From assembly GCA_046155505.1 (NCBI GenBank), contig JBJXFK010000007.1, positions 1-15,697 on the forward strand: a DNA stretch of 15,697 bases, written 5' to 3'. The stretch is from JBJXFK01 sp046155505. GTDB lineage: Bacteria; Planctomycetota; Phycisphaerae; UBA1845; Fen-1342. Positions 1 through 7,593 of this stretch are shown piece after piece (within the stretch, counting starts at the first letter, position 1; each line of letters starts with the position of its first letter). The notes under the pieces were generated by a model, which was given only the letters and a program-made list of their open reading frames with translations, searched no databases and had not been told where the DNA came from. A program made the translations under genes and the position numbers.

Positions 1-178
1 CGAACGCACGCTGCAGGTCGCCGTTCTTCTCGGACAGCTTGGCCTTCTCGGCAACCACTTCCGGGCTGCGCTGGGCAGCGTTCATCACCACCAGAAACGC
101 GATCGCCAGCACGACCAGCATTGTGCCGAACGTGAGCGTCGCGATCAGGTTCTTGTTCAGCTTTCGCTGCTTCGCCAT
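1..178 (-). CDS. Membrane-anchored protein, N-terminal fragment (last gene of the exosortase operon, runs off the window)
   Basis: Only about 59 codons are visible; the rest lies beyond base 1. The N-terminus is basic (MAKQRKLNKN), followed by one hydrophobic segment at about residues 12-32, then a hydrophilic stretch (SPEVVAEKAKLSEKNGDLQRAF) that begins like an alpha-helical solenoid or TPR repeat (inference from a very short piece). This suggests a protein anchored by an uncleaved N-terminal helix, with a large domain outside the cytoplasm. The start is well supported: an AGAGGG ribosome-binding site lies 8 bases before the ATG. It begins 33 bases after the EpsI-like gene on the same strand, so it is probably co-transcribed. 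The function is not recognised; TPR proteins are common beside exosortase and polysaccharide loci. Confidence 0.7.
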   Translation of the reverse strand, partial: MAKQRKLNKNLIATLTFGTMLVVLAIAFLVVMNAAQRSPEVVAEKAKLSEKNGDLQRAF

Positions 179-211
179 GTGCAGATCCCTCTTATGCGTT
201 GCGACGACTGA

Positions 212-1054
212 TCAAACCCCTTGCCCCGCCGTCTGCTTGCTTGTCTTCACGGTCTGCCAATCCTGAAAATGATCGGCCCACAGGATTGGCATCAGCTTGT
301 TGAGCAGCGGCCCGATCGCCGCCTGCGCCTCTTCGGCGGACGGGAAGCGTGCGAACCGCTCGTCGGAAAAGTGAATCTCGAGCTTGGCATAATATGAATA
401 GCGATCAAGCAAGCTCTGCGTCGCGAGTCGCACTTCACTTCGCGTCGTCACGAATTTGCCGTTCGCCTCGAAGAAAAACAACACCGGGAGGCGCGTCACG
501 CCGCCGCCGATGCCGCGCGCCGGCGCTTCGAAGATCAGCAGCGCGATGGGAATGTCCACCATCGTCCCGTCCGGCCGCTTCACCGGAACGACAATCGTCG
601 AATCGCCCACCAGCGAGAACCCAGCCGCAACCATGCACTCTCGCGGGTTGTGCGGCACCATGTCGGGCTTGCCCGTGTGATAGGTGACGAAAACCTTGGG
701 TGCATAGGTCGTGTCGCTCGGCGACTTCTCGTGGTCGACCAGTGCCCAGTTCAGAATCTCGTTCGTGCCCAGGTTCTCGATCATGTCGTCGTGCAGCTTC
801 TCGGGCTGCTCGCGATGCAATCCGTACTCCGGGCCAAGCTTCGAAGGATCGAGTTGATAGAGCGGCTTGTTGAGCGGTAACGGCAACTTCGCAAAGTACG
901 TGCCGAACGCTGCCGCAACAGACTGCATCGTCGCCGCCGACAGCAGCAAAATGCCGACGGTCATCCAGAATCGCCCGCTGGCTCGAAAGCCGCTGGCGCT
1001 CTGCTTGCCGTCGTGCGCGTACTTAATTGTCTCGGCGCTGGTCATGCCCTGCAT
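212..1054 (-). CDS. Exosortase-associated EpsI-like protein (DUF3485 family)
   Basis: A 280-residue protein with a cytoplasmic N-terminus of about 27 residues, one membrane helix at about 29-50, and an extracytoplasmic domain. The motif H-N-P-R-E-C (H135, C140) followed by VAAGF matches the conserved H-P-x-x-C-x-x-x-x-G pattern that I associate with EpsI/DUF3485 proteins. Such proteins are encoded beside exosortases or fused to their C-terminus. The role is taken from context: a partner in exosortase-dependent surface protein sorting or polysaccharide assembly; the biochemical activity is unsettled. The gene starts 22 bases after the exosortase stop. The start is not certain: AAAGG sits only 3 bases before this ATG, and a second in-frame ATG lies at 1045. 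Gene order and motif make the family call fairly secure. Confidence 0.75.
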   Translation of the reverse strand: MQGMTSAETIKYAHDGKQSASGFRASGRFWMTVGILLLSAATMQSVAAAFGTYFAKLPLPLNKPLYQLDPSKLGPEYGLHREQPEKLHDDMIENLGTNEILNWALVDHEKSPSDTTYAPKVFVTYHTGKPDMVPHNPRECMVAAGFSLVGDSTIVVPVKRPDGTMVDIPIALLIFEAPARGIGGGVTRLPVLFFFEANGKFVTTRSEVRLATQSLLDRYSYYAKLEIHFSDERFARFPSAEEAQAAIGPLLNKLMPILWADHFQDWQTVKTSKQTAGQGV

Positions 1055-1076
1055 TCGCCTTTCACCACTATTCGTC

Positions 1077-2018
1077 TCATCGCGCGCCCGCCTTGGCGGT
1101 CGATTCGTCCGAATCGTCGTCGGCTTCCGCCGCGTCTTCGACGACCAGGCGCTCCATGACCCACACCAGGCCCATGAACATGCCCAGCGCGATCGACAGC
1201 GTCACCAGGCCCAGCATCCAGTGCGCTGCGCCCTCGGCATAGCGCGGATCCACAAAAATGTGCAGCACGCACGTCACCGTCACGCGGATGAAATTGCTGA
1301 ACACCGCAATCGGCAAACACGCCAGCAACATGATTACACGCTGCCACGCCGGCCGATCGCTGATAAACGTCACCGCCACGCCCAACGCGCAGAGCGTGAT
1401 CAGCGCCCGCATCCCGCTGCAAGCGTCGGCCACGCCAATGTTGCCTTGCACACCCTGATAGAAATACGTGATGTTCGAGCCGACACGCTCGATATCCAGC
1501 CCCGGCACCATCGACAGGCAACTCGTCGCCACCACCGCCGCCATCCGCCGCAGCGGATCGGTCAACGTGAAATACACGCCCTTCGGCAGCGGCACCGCAA
1601 AGAACAGATACAGCCACGGCACGAAGGCGTAGCGCAGCACCGGCAGACCGCACAGGTAGATCACCACGCCCAGCAAACACGTCAGCATCGTCAGCGGCCG
1701 CAGATAGCCGATGATCAGCCCCCACAGCGAATACTGGTAAATCAGCAGCGACGCGACCATCAGCACGAGGCCGACCCATGTGTGCGTGATCGGCGACTTC
1801 TCGATTTTTTCCCAGCGGCCGAACACCAGATACGCGCTGAAAACCGGAATCAGCCAGCCGTGCGACCAGTCGGACGAGTTCTGCCACTCGTACATCAAAT
1901 CGCGAATGACATAGAAAAACACCGAACAAAACGCCAGCGCAATCGCCAGCGCCTTGAACTGCGCCAGGCGATCAAACTCGATTCGCCACACTGGCGTACC
2001 GGCCGGAATCGTGCTCAC
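1077..2018 (-). CDS. Exosortase (exosortase/archaeosortase family transpeptidase)
   Basis: A polytopic membrane protein of 313 residues with about eight hydrophobic segments. Exosortases are thought to cut C-terminal sorting signals such as PEP-CTERM and pass the protein to the cell surface. The catalytic triad expected for the family is visible: C200 in DACSGMRAL, R245 in NFIRV and H266 in AAHWMLG. The DWSHGWLIP motif near residue 50 is also typical. I chose a GTG start at 2018 because GGAGAG lies 5 bases upstream and the protein then begins just before its first conserved region. The open frame continues upstream to 2171, but that part would overlap the preceding gene by 116 bases and is Arg/Ser-rich, not exosortase-like. 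The C-terminal tail is acidic (EDAAEADDDSDES). No PEP-CTERM substrate gene was seen in the window. Confidence 0.92.
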   Translation of the reverse strand: MSTIPAGTPVWRIEFDRLAQFKALAIALAFCSVFFYVIRDLMYEWQNSSDWSHGWLIPVFSAYLVFGRWEKIEKSPITHTWVGLVLMVASLLIYQYSLWGLIIGYLRPLTMLTCLLGVVIYLCGLPVLRYAFVPWLYLFFAVPLPKGVYFTLTDPLRRMAAVVATSCLSMVPGLDIERVGSNITYFYQGVQGNIGVADACSGMRALITLCALGVAVTFISDRPAWQRVIMLLACLPIAVFSNFIRVTVTCVLHIFVDPRYAEGAAHWMLGLVTLSIALGMFMGLVWVMERLVVEDAAEADDDSDESTAKAGAR

Positions 2019-2055
2019 AAAAACTCTCCGCCATGCTCGCCCGATGCGGGCGGCG

Positions 2056-3651
2056 TTAGAACGGCAAACCGCGGCGATTCTGTTGATCGATCGCGAGCGT
2101 CTGCGGGTTGATCTTGCCTCCATACGAATCGCGGTCGGCAAAGTTCCGGTCGTAGACGAATCCAAACCCATATGTGAACCGGAACGAGTTGCGGATTACG
2201 AATAGAAACGGGGCCACAAAGTGCGTGCCCACGTTCACGATGTCGTCGTCACGCAGCAGAATGTCGTCTTCCATGCCGGCGAAAATCGCATCGAGATTTA
2301 CCGGAATCGTGAGCTGCTTATCGGTCCCCTTCTCGCGGCGGATGATCTCGACCCGTTGCGGCCAGGCCAGCGGCGTGAAACCGCCCACCGTCGCGACCGC
2401 CTGCTTGAGCGTGATTTCCCGCTCGTTGAAGCCGAACACGCCCGGACGCGAAACTTCGCCCATCATGTAGAACACGCCCGTATCGACCGGGATGTTGATC
2501 ACGTCTTTGTTGCGGATCACGAGATTCGCACGAGGGTCGCCCGACTTCAGCGCGCCGACGTCCACCTCGATCACGCGCTGCGTTTCGGTCGCGTCCGCCT
2601 CGGCTTCCCAGTCGAACGGCTTGTCGGTCGCATCCGGCAATCGCGGCGTGACTGTCGGTGACTGCGGCGCGCTAGGCGAATCGCTCGGGCGCACCGGCTC
2701 GGCACTTGGGGGCGCGGCCTCTTTCGCCTCGCCCTGCGGATCGAATACGAGCGGTTGAAACTTGCGATCGCCATCGGTTGGAGCCGTGCCGGGCTGCGAG
2801 GACGTCGCCGACGGATTCAGCACTTCTTCCAGCTCTTCGCGGCGCGGCGACTCTTGCGATGCAGGGGCCGCTTCGCGATCCTGTGCGCCGCCGCCGGCGA
2901 ACATCGTGCCCTGAAAATCCGCGTCATCGTCGACCGGAATCACCAGTGGCTCGCGTTCGGTCTGCGGCTGAGCCGGATCGGTCGCCGCCGGCGCTGCCGC
3001 AGCGTCACCGCCGGGCCGCGCCTCTTGCCGAATGATGTAAATTTTGCGGATGCCCGCGCCGATGTCGCCCGCCAGACCGATCGCGTCGAGCAATCGCGTG
3101 TCCGGGGCCGAAATCGGATAGACGCCGGGGTTGCGAATCGAACCGATCACCGAGAAGGTCTGCTGTCGTCGCGTCGCGATGAACGCCTGGACCACCGGAT
3201 CGCGCAGGATGCCCGCTTCCTGAATCCGCGAGCGCAATTCCTGCTCCATCTCCGGCTCGCTCATGCCGACGACTTTGACCACGCCAAGCTGCGGCACGCG
3301 AACCGCGCCGCTCGGGGCGACTTCGAATTGCGCCTGATATTGCAGTCCCGGCTGGAAGAAGTCCTCGATGCCCACGCCGATCGCGTCGCCCGCAGCGATT
3401 CGGTATTCCTCGAAGCGCGGCACGCCGTCCTCTGGCCGCGGCTCGGTCGCATTGGCCAAGCCGAGCGGGCCTTCTCGCGGCGTCAAAACTCGGCGAATCC
3501 CGCGTTCGCGATACTCGGCCGGGAACTGCCCGACTTTGGTCGGATCGATGAAGCTATTGGGAGGGAGGGCAGCACAGCCCGCGAGCAGCAGTGCCAAGCT
3601 GCCGGCCCAGAGCGTTCCACACGCCGCCATCAGGTCACGTCGCATTGCCAT
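2056..3651 (-). CDS. Polysaccharide export lipoprotein, Wza-like, with SLBB domains
   Basis: About 531 residues. A lipoprotein signal peptide with lipobox LLAG-C (Cys near 26) suggests anchoring in the outer membrane. A polysaccharide export domain (about 75-160, starting EYRIAAGDAIGVGIED) is followed by a first SLBB-like segment (FSVIGSIRNPGVYPI), then a Pro/Ala/Glu-rich low-complexity linker of about 140 residues, then a second SLBB-like segment (VFYMMGEVSRPGVFGF). The C-terminal tail is aromatic (RNSFRFTYGFGFVYDRNF). Wza-family proteins form the outer-membrane channel for capsule or exopolysaccharide. The ATG at 3651 is preferred; a GTG at 3657 and an ATG at 3645 are alternatives, and no strong ribosome-binding site separates them. 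It is the first gene of the exosortase operon, 37 bases before the exosortase start. The long linker between the SLBB units is unusual compared with E. coli Wza. Confidence 0.88.
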   Translation of the reverse strand: MAMRRDLMAACGTLWAGSLALLLAGCAALPPNSFIDPTKVGQFPAEYRERGIRRVLTPREGPLGLANATEPRPEDGVPRFEEYRIAAGDAIGVGIEDFFQPGLQYQAQFEVAPSGAVRVPQLGVVKVVGMSEPEMEQELRSRIQEAGILRDPVVQAFIATRRQQTFSVIGSIRNPGVYPISAPDTRLLDAIGLAGDIGAGIRKIYIIRQEARPGGDAAAAPAATDPAQPQTEREPLVIPVDDDADFQGTMFAGGGAQDREAAPASQESPRREELEEVLNPSATSSQPGTAPTDGDRKFQPLVFDPQGEAKEAAPPSAEPVRPSDSPSAPQSPTVTPRLPDATDKPFDWEAEADATETQRVIEVDVGALKSGDPRANLVIRNKDVINIPVDTGVFYMMGEVSRPGVFGFNEREITLKQAVATVGGFTPLAWPQRVEIIRREKGTDKQLTIPVNLDAIFAGMEDDILLRDDDIVNVGTHFVAPFLFVIRNSFRFTYGFGFVYDRNFADRDSYGGKINPQTLAIDQQNRRGLPF

Positions 3652-3767
3652 TCGCACGCTCGATTGCTCAGTGGAACGGTCGCCGTGGGCCGGTCGGCGA
3701 CACTGCCGCGGCCTGCTGCGACGTTCACAAACTACGTTACTTGCTTGACTTCCGCGCCAGACCGTAC

Positions 3768-3796
3768 ATCGGAACCGGGTTCGCTTACGCTGTCAA
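3768..3796 (-). promoter_or_regulatory. Possible sigma-70-type promoter of the export/exosortase operon
   Basis: Read on the minus strand, a perfect TTGACA (3796-3791) is followed after 17 bases by TCCGAT (3773-3768), which matches only three of six -10 positions. It would give a leader of about 110 bases before the Wza-like gene. The -35 box and spacing are good and the -10 box is poor, so this is only a candidate. Confidence 0.22.
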
Positions 3797-3982
3797 GACG
3801 GCGGCGGCGCGCGGAATCTCCGCTCGACCCGACTCCACTTCTACGAACGCGAATCGCTGACGGTTCGCTGACGCAGCGAGCGGCAACGATTCGATGTCGA
3901 GTGTTATCGGCATGGCCGAGAGCGGAACTTGCGACCGGCAGAATTTGCCGATCGAGTCGAGGTGTTTCGTAACCGCTCCCGC

Positions 3983-4056
3983 CGTAGGGTGGGCACCGCC
4001 CACCATTCGCGCGCTGTTCGAATGATCGACAGATAGTGGGCGGTGCCCACCCTACG
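3983..4056. repeat. Perfect 21-bp inverted repeat made of two opposed GGTGGGC palindromes
   Basis: Bases 3983-4003 are the exact reverse complement of 4036-4056, with 32 bases between. Each arm contains the short palindrome (G)GTGGGC-N3-GCCCAC(C) flanked by CGTAGG or CCTACG. The same unit recurs at 12958-12980 and 13084-13106. The pair could fold into a long hairpin upstream of the acyltransferase gene or act as a bidirectional terminator, but there is no T-run. It looks like two copies of a dispersed palindromic element in opposite orientation. Confidence 0.85.
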
Positions 4057-4112
4057 CCCCGCACCCTGAACCCTCCATCACCGCCACCCACACCTCACCC
4101 GATAGAACAACC

Positions 4113-4820
4113 ATGCACCCCTCACTCCCAACCCTGCCGCGCACTCTCATCCTCGGCGCCGGCGGGCATGGGCGGGTCGTGCTCGACATTTTGCATCAGG
4201 CGCGAACCTGCGAAGTCGTCGGCTTTCTCGACAACAACCGCGACATCCACGGCCGACGCATCGACGGACTGCCCGTGCTCGGCGCGATCGACGACGTCGA
4301 AACGATCGCTGCCAAGCATGCGGCGACCCGCGCGATCGTCGCCATCGGCGATAATGGTGTTCGCCGCAATCTCGCCCGCCGGCTCGAATCGATCGGCCTT
4401 GAATTGATCTCGGCGATCCACCCGTCGGCCACGATCGCACGAAACGCCTCGATCGGCCGCAACGTCGTTATTGCCGCCGGCGCGGTCGTCTGCGCGAACT
4501 GCCAGATCGGCGACAGTGTCATCCTTAACACCGGCTGCATCGTCGACCATCAAACCATGATCGGCGAAGGCACGCACATCTGTCCCGGCGTGCGCATCGC
4601 CGGGCGGGTCAAGGTCGAACCCGGCGTCTTCGTCGGCATCGGCGCGACGATCGTCCCATCGGTCACCCTCGGCTGCGAGTCGATCATCGGTGCCGGCACG
4701 GTGGTGATCGATGACGTGCCGCCGATGGCCACGATGGTCGGCGTTCCGGCCCGCGCGGTCCGCCTCGCCAGCGCATCGGAAGACGAGGCCGCCATGCTTC
4801 TCCCTGCGCAATCGCTTTGA
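4113..4820 (+). CDS. NeuD/PglD-like sugar O- or N-acyltransferase
   Basis: 235 residues in two parts. The N-terminal part has a Rossmann-like GAGGHG motif at 15-20 and resembles the PglD N-terminal domain that binds the UDP-sugar. From about residue 100 there is a left-handed beta-helix of hexapeptide repeats (IARNASIGRNVVIAAGAVV and onward). H146 in IVDHQ matches the catalytic base of PglD/NeuD enzymes, and GTHICPG with H155 is also typical. The protein should transfer an acetyl or similar acyl group from CoA or a carrier to a nucleotide sugar or sialic-acid-like sugar. Its place opposite a polysaccharide export operon fits modification of a surface glycan (inference). The length is normal. 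No clear ribosome-binding site precedes the ATG, so the start is not fully secure. Confidence 0.88.
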   Translation: MHPSLPTLPRTLILGAGGHGRVVLDILHQARTCEVVGFLDNNRDIHGRRIDGLPVLGAIDDVETIAAKHAATRAIVAIGDNGVRRNLARRLESIGLELISAIHPSATIARNASIGRNVVIAAGAVVCANCQIGDSVILNTGCIVDHQTMIGEGTHICPGVRIAGRVKVEPGVFVGIGATIVPSVTLGCESIIGAGTVVIDDVPPMATMVGVPARAVRLASASEDEAAMLLPAQSL

Positions 4821-4963
4821 GTTGCACTTCGATGCCCAAACCGCGACCGCGGCGGCAATCTCTTCCAAAAATTGCGTTGTTGATAACCAGGGGCGCCGCG
4901 TGAAGCTGCGGTGCGACTGTCGCTCTACCGTTGGGCCGAGTCGCAAACGCCGGAAACTATTGG

Positions 4964-4979
4964 TGGACATTCGCTTGCG
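4964..4979 (+). promoter_or_regulatory. Candidate sigma-54 (-24/-12) promoter upstream of the enhancer-binding protein
   Basis: TGG at 4964 and TTGC at 4975-4978 are spaced so that GG and GC lie exactly 10 bases apart, the defining geometry of sigma-54 promoters. The CAC after TGG is not conserved (ACA here). The implied transcript start, about 4990, falls just before the GGAG ribosome-binding site at 4995, so the leader would be very short. A chance match is possible. Confidence 0.3.
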
Positions 4980-5003
4980 TTTCCGCGACACTCTGGAGTT
5001 GCA

Positions 5004-6041
5004 ATGTCAACAGCGGCGGTGCTCTCACGCCACGGTGACCAAACGATGCTCGAACGTACGCCCGGCCTCTACGTCGATCCTGAGATCACGAGTGGGCGAA
5101 GCGTATCGCTCATCGGATTCTCCCGCGGTCTGCGGCACCTGGTCGAGCTTTGTGATCGCGTAGCGGCGACCCGGGCCACGGTGCTCATCACCGGCGAGAC
5201 CGGCGTCGGCAAGGAACTTGTCGCGCGACACATCCACAAACACAGCCCGCGGCGCGACAAGCCGATGCACGTTTTTCATTGCTCCGGCGTGCCCGAAACG
5301 CTGCTCGAAAGCGAAATCTTCGGCCACGAGCGCGGCGCGTTCACCGGTGCGATTCAATCGCGCAGCGGCGTTTTCGAACGCGCGAACGGCAGCACGCTGC
5401 TCATCGACGAGGTCGGCGACGTGCCGCTGTCGGCGCAGACGAAACTGCTGCGCGTATTGCAAGAGCGACGCTTTTCACGTTTGGGCGGTGCGGCGGAGCT
5501 CGAATCCGACGTGCGGATCATCGCCACGACGCATCACGATTTGCGTGTGCAGGTGCAGAAGGGACAGTTCCGCGAAGACTTGTTTTATCGTCTGAACGTG
5601 TTCCCGATCCATGTGCCGTCGCTGCGCGAGCGGCGCGAGGACATCGCGCCGCTGGCGACACATCTGCTGGGCACCATCGCGCGGCGCGAGCGATGCCGGC
5701 AGACGGGCATCAGCGATTTGGCGATGGCCGCGATCATCAGCTACCACTGGCCGGGCAATTCGCGACAACTGCAATCGATCATCGAGCGTGGCTTGTTACT
5801 GTCGTCCGGCGACATGATCGATCTGATTCACCTGCCGCCGGAGGTCACGCGCGGCTTTGTGCCGCCGCAGGATGGTGAGACGGCGTCGTCGCTCAGTTAT
5901 GCGCAGCGGCTGCTGGTTGCGCGGGCGCTGCACGAGACGCATTGGAATTATTCGAAGGCGGCGTCGCGGATCGGTGTGTCGTCGCATGTGTTGCGACAGC
6001 TTGTCGCGACACTGCAAATCCGCCGGGATTCGGACGCGTAA
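5004..6041 (+). CDS. Sigma-54-dependent enhancer-binding protein without an N-terminal sensor domain
   Basis: 345 residues, mostly one AAA+ sigma-54 activation domain. Visible are Walker A GETGVGKE (64-71), the sigma-54 contact loop GAFTGA (111-116), Walker B LLIDE (132-136), and the arginine-finger region FREDLFYRLNVFPI. The last 50 residues hold a Fis-type helix-turn-helix (NYSKAASRIGVSSHVLRQL). Only about 35 residues precede the ATPase core, so there is no receiver, GAF or PAS domain; the layout recalls PspF, which is controlled by partner proteins. The ATG at 5004 is chosen because GGAG lies 5 bases upstream; the frame is open back to 4911. It probably activates sigma-54 promoters of surface-polysaccharide or sorting genes nearby, an inference from position. 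It ends 3 bases from the convergent pseudopilin gene. Confidence 0.93.
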   Translation: MSTAAVLSRHGDQTMLERTPGLYVDPEITSGRSVSLIGFSRGLRHLVELCDRVAATRATVLITGETGVGKELVARHIHKHSPRRDKPMHVFHCSGVPETLLESEIFGHERGAFTGAIQSRSGVFERANGSTLLIDEVGDVPLSAQTKLLRVLQERRFSRLGGAAELESDVRIIATTHHDLRVQVQKGQFREDLFYRLNVFPIHVPSLRERREDIAPLATHLLGTIARRERCRQTGISDLAMAAIISYHWPGNSRQLQSIIERGLLLSSGDMIDLIHLPPEVTRGFVPPQDGETASSLSYAQRLLVARALHETHWNYSKAASRIGVSSHVLRQLVATLQIRRDSDA

Positions 6042-6044
6042 GGA

Positions 6045-7001
6045 TCAAGGATCGAGTTCGCGGAGGTCGTAGTCCGGATCGTTCTGGTCGTTGTACCAGG
6101 CGAGCGACGCCGACTTCCAGCCTTGGCCGTAATTCCCGCGGCGCGTGTCGGCCACCATGTTGGCCGCGTGACCGTCAAGAAACAAGAACGAGTATTTGTT
6201 GAGCCGTTTGTGCCAGGGCACGCGCGCGATGCGGTTGAGCTGGGCCGAGTCGAACGGGTCTTCGACGAGCATCAGGAATCGGCTCGCGGCTCGCTGCCGC
6301 TGCGCGTTCAGGAATCGATTCGCGCGACCGAGGTAGTTTCGTCGGTCGTTTGCAGGCGGGCTCGGCGGTGAGTAGGCGGGGAACGGCGCGCCCAGGCCGC
6401 CGTCGCGTGCGGCCCACATCCAGACCCAGTGATAGTTGATGTCATAGCTGCTGCCGTTCATATCGAAGATCGAACGATACGCGGCGTTTTCCTGCACGGT
6501 TTCGGTGGCGAAGAACCCGCCAGTATCGGATGGACATTGATAGATCGTGAACTCTTTGCGGCGCTCGTCAAATTGCGGCGTCGCGGCGTCCTCGGGGCGT
6601 TCGAGTGTGCCGTGCAATTCTTGCACGTTGAAGAAATAGCGATTGAACGGTCGCTCGCGAAACGTGGTGCGCAGGCGATTGCGATCGAACGTAAAAGAGA
6701 TCTGATCGCCCTCGCTCGGGCGACCGGGGTGCCCGCCGTAATAGAAAGCCGAGAGCACGAATCCGCCGGGATTGCCGAAGGGATTCTCAGGCCAGTTTCG
6801 TTTCTCGAACGGAAATTGCTCGCGGTATTCGCTGGCGTACATGCTCATCGCGTTGCCCATCGACTTGAGATTGGCGATGCACTTGGTGATCCGCGCCTGC
6901 TCGCGGGCCGCGCCGAGCGACGGCAGCAGCACCGAAATCAGCAGCGCGATGATCGCGACGACCACGAGCAATTCGATCAGCGTGAAGCCGCGTTTCGACA
7001 T
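6045..7001 (-). CDS. Type II secretion/type IV pilin-like pseudopilin with H-X9-DG-type C-terminus
   Basis: 318 residues. The N-terminus is a class III prepilin signal, MSKRG|FTLIELLVVVAIIALLI: cleavage is expected after G5, leaving Phe as residue 1 and Glu as residue 5 of the mature helix. The pattern ITKCIANLKSMGNAM then matches the conserved start of the large planctomycete pseudopilin paralog family, and FLFLDGHAANM near the C-terminus fits the family's H-X9-DG motif region. Such proteins are processed by a prepilin peptidase and are expected in the cell envelope; their individual roles are mostly unknown. The frame stays open to 7565, but that part overlaps the zinc-ribbon gene and is not conserved-looking. 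A GTG at 7013, with GGGGG 6 bases upstream, is an alternative start that would lengthen the leader by four residues. Confidence 0.88.
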   Translation of the reverse strand: MSKRGFTLIELLVVVAIIALLISVLLPSLGAAREQARITKCIANLKSMGNAMSMYASEYREQFPFEKRNWPENPFGNPGGFVLSAFYYGGHPGRPSEGDQISFTFDRNRLRTTFRERPFNRYFFNVQELHGTLERPEDAATPQFDERRKEFTIYQCPSDTGGFFATETVQENAAYRSIFDMNGSSYDINYHWVWMWAARDGGLGAPFPAYSPPSPPANDRRNYLGRANRFLNAQRQRAASRFLMLVEDPFDSAQLNRIARVPWHKRLNKYSFLFLDGHAANMVADTRRGNYGQGWKSASLAWYNDQNDPDYDLRELDP

Positions 7002-7039
7002 GCCACATTTCACGGTCAGCCCCCAATTGGATGCGTGCG

Positions 7040-7345
7040 TCACGGCGTAGTGGCCGTCACGATCGCTTTCATTTTGCCGCACGCGGCGCAGGCGAAGTAC
7101 GTCGCCCGCGATTCGACGGTCCGCTCGAATTCGCGGGCCTTGGTGCGGCGGTCGATCTCGCCGCGAGTCGTCGGCGTGTCCTTGCCGCACTCGCTGCAGC
7201 GCAGCGTGAGCGGCTCGGAATCGTCGGTCGTCGGTCGCTCGGATGAGCCGGCGGTCAGATAGATTACTGCCGCCGCGAGGAGCAGTGTCGCCGCGATCGA
7301 GGCGATCACCACGTCGCGCGTGACGGCATTGGCTTTGCGGAACAA
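7040..7345 (-). CDS. Small membrane-anchored zinc-ribbon protein
   Basis: 101 residues: one N-terminal hydrophobic helix (about 12-31), then a soluble domain with two CxxC pairs (C50/C53 in LRCSECGK and C86/C89 in FACAACGK). The spacing and knuckle sequences indicate a single zinc ribbon. The function is unknown. The stop lies 38 bases before the pseudopilin ATG on the same strand, so the two are probably co-transcribed and may act together in the envelope (inference). The start is a TTG with GAGG about 10 bases upstream, which is acceptable but weak; a later start inside the frame would cut into the membrane segment. Confidence 0.7.
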   Translation of the reverse strand: MFRKANAVTRDVVIASIAATLLLAAAVIYLTAGSSERPTTDDSEPLTLRCSECGKDTPTTRGEIDRRTKAREFERTVESRATYFACAACGKMKAIVTATTP

Positions 7346-7551
7346 CTTGAGTCAACCTCGTTTGTGCTGCGGCCGAGCGGAGACGCGACTGTTTCGAATC
7401 GAATCCGGACGTGAAACCGTCGTCCACTGTACGAATTGGCGGGGCAAAGTGCAATGATGATGGTTGGGGGCGGAGGGCGCGGGGCGCGAGGGTGCCCGGG
7501 GGGCCGAGCGGCTTGCGATTGGTGACGACCCGCAAAATCATCGAGAAATTG

Positions 7552-7593
7552 ACCAAGGTGTTCACGCGCCCCCCTCTCGTTGACCACCTTGGT
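7552..7593 (-). repeat. 9-bp inverted repeat across the 3' end of the ATPase gene
   Basis: ACCAAGGTG at 7552-7560 pairs with CACCTTGGT at 7585-7593, with a 24-base loop. The ATPase stop codon (7562-7564) lies in the loop. It could weakly terminate minus-strand transcription, but the large loop and missing T-run argue against an efficient intrinsic terminator. Confidence 0.3.

Larger units (their letters stand above)
3652..4112. other. Divergent intergenic region between the export operon and the acyltransferase
   Basis: This 461-base stretch has no convincing gene. It must hold the promoters of two divergent units. It contains the perfect 21-bp inverted repeat at 3983-4056 and a weak promoter candidate for the minus-strand operon. 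Open frames crossing it have a composition unlike the neighbouring genes and overlap the repeats. Confidence 0.7.

Noticed and set aside
867..2111. A 414-codon plus-strand open frame across the exosortase gene
   Set aside because: Extreme His/Arg/Gln content and overlap with the exosortase and EpsI genes mark it as an antisense shadow.
2019..2171. Longer start for the exosortase
   Set aside because: It would overlap the preceding gene by 116 bases; a GTG with a good ribosome-binding site at 2018 explains the gene better.
2755..3972. A 405-codon plus-strand open frame across the Wza-like gene
   Set aside because: It is Arg-rich without domains and overlaps a well-supported gene on the other strand.
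7002..7565. N-terminal extension of the pseudopilin frame
   Set aside because: The prepilin signal must be near the N-terminus for processing, and the extension overlaps the zinc-ribbon gene in another frame.
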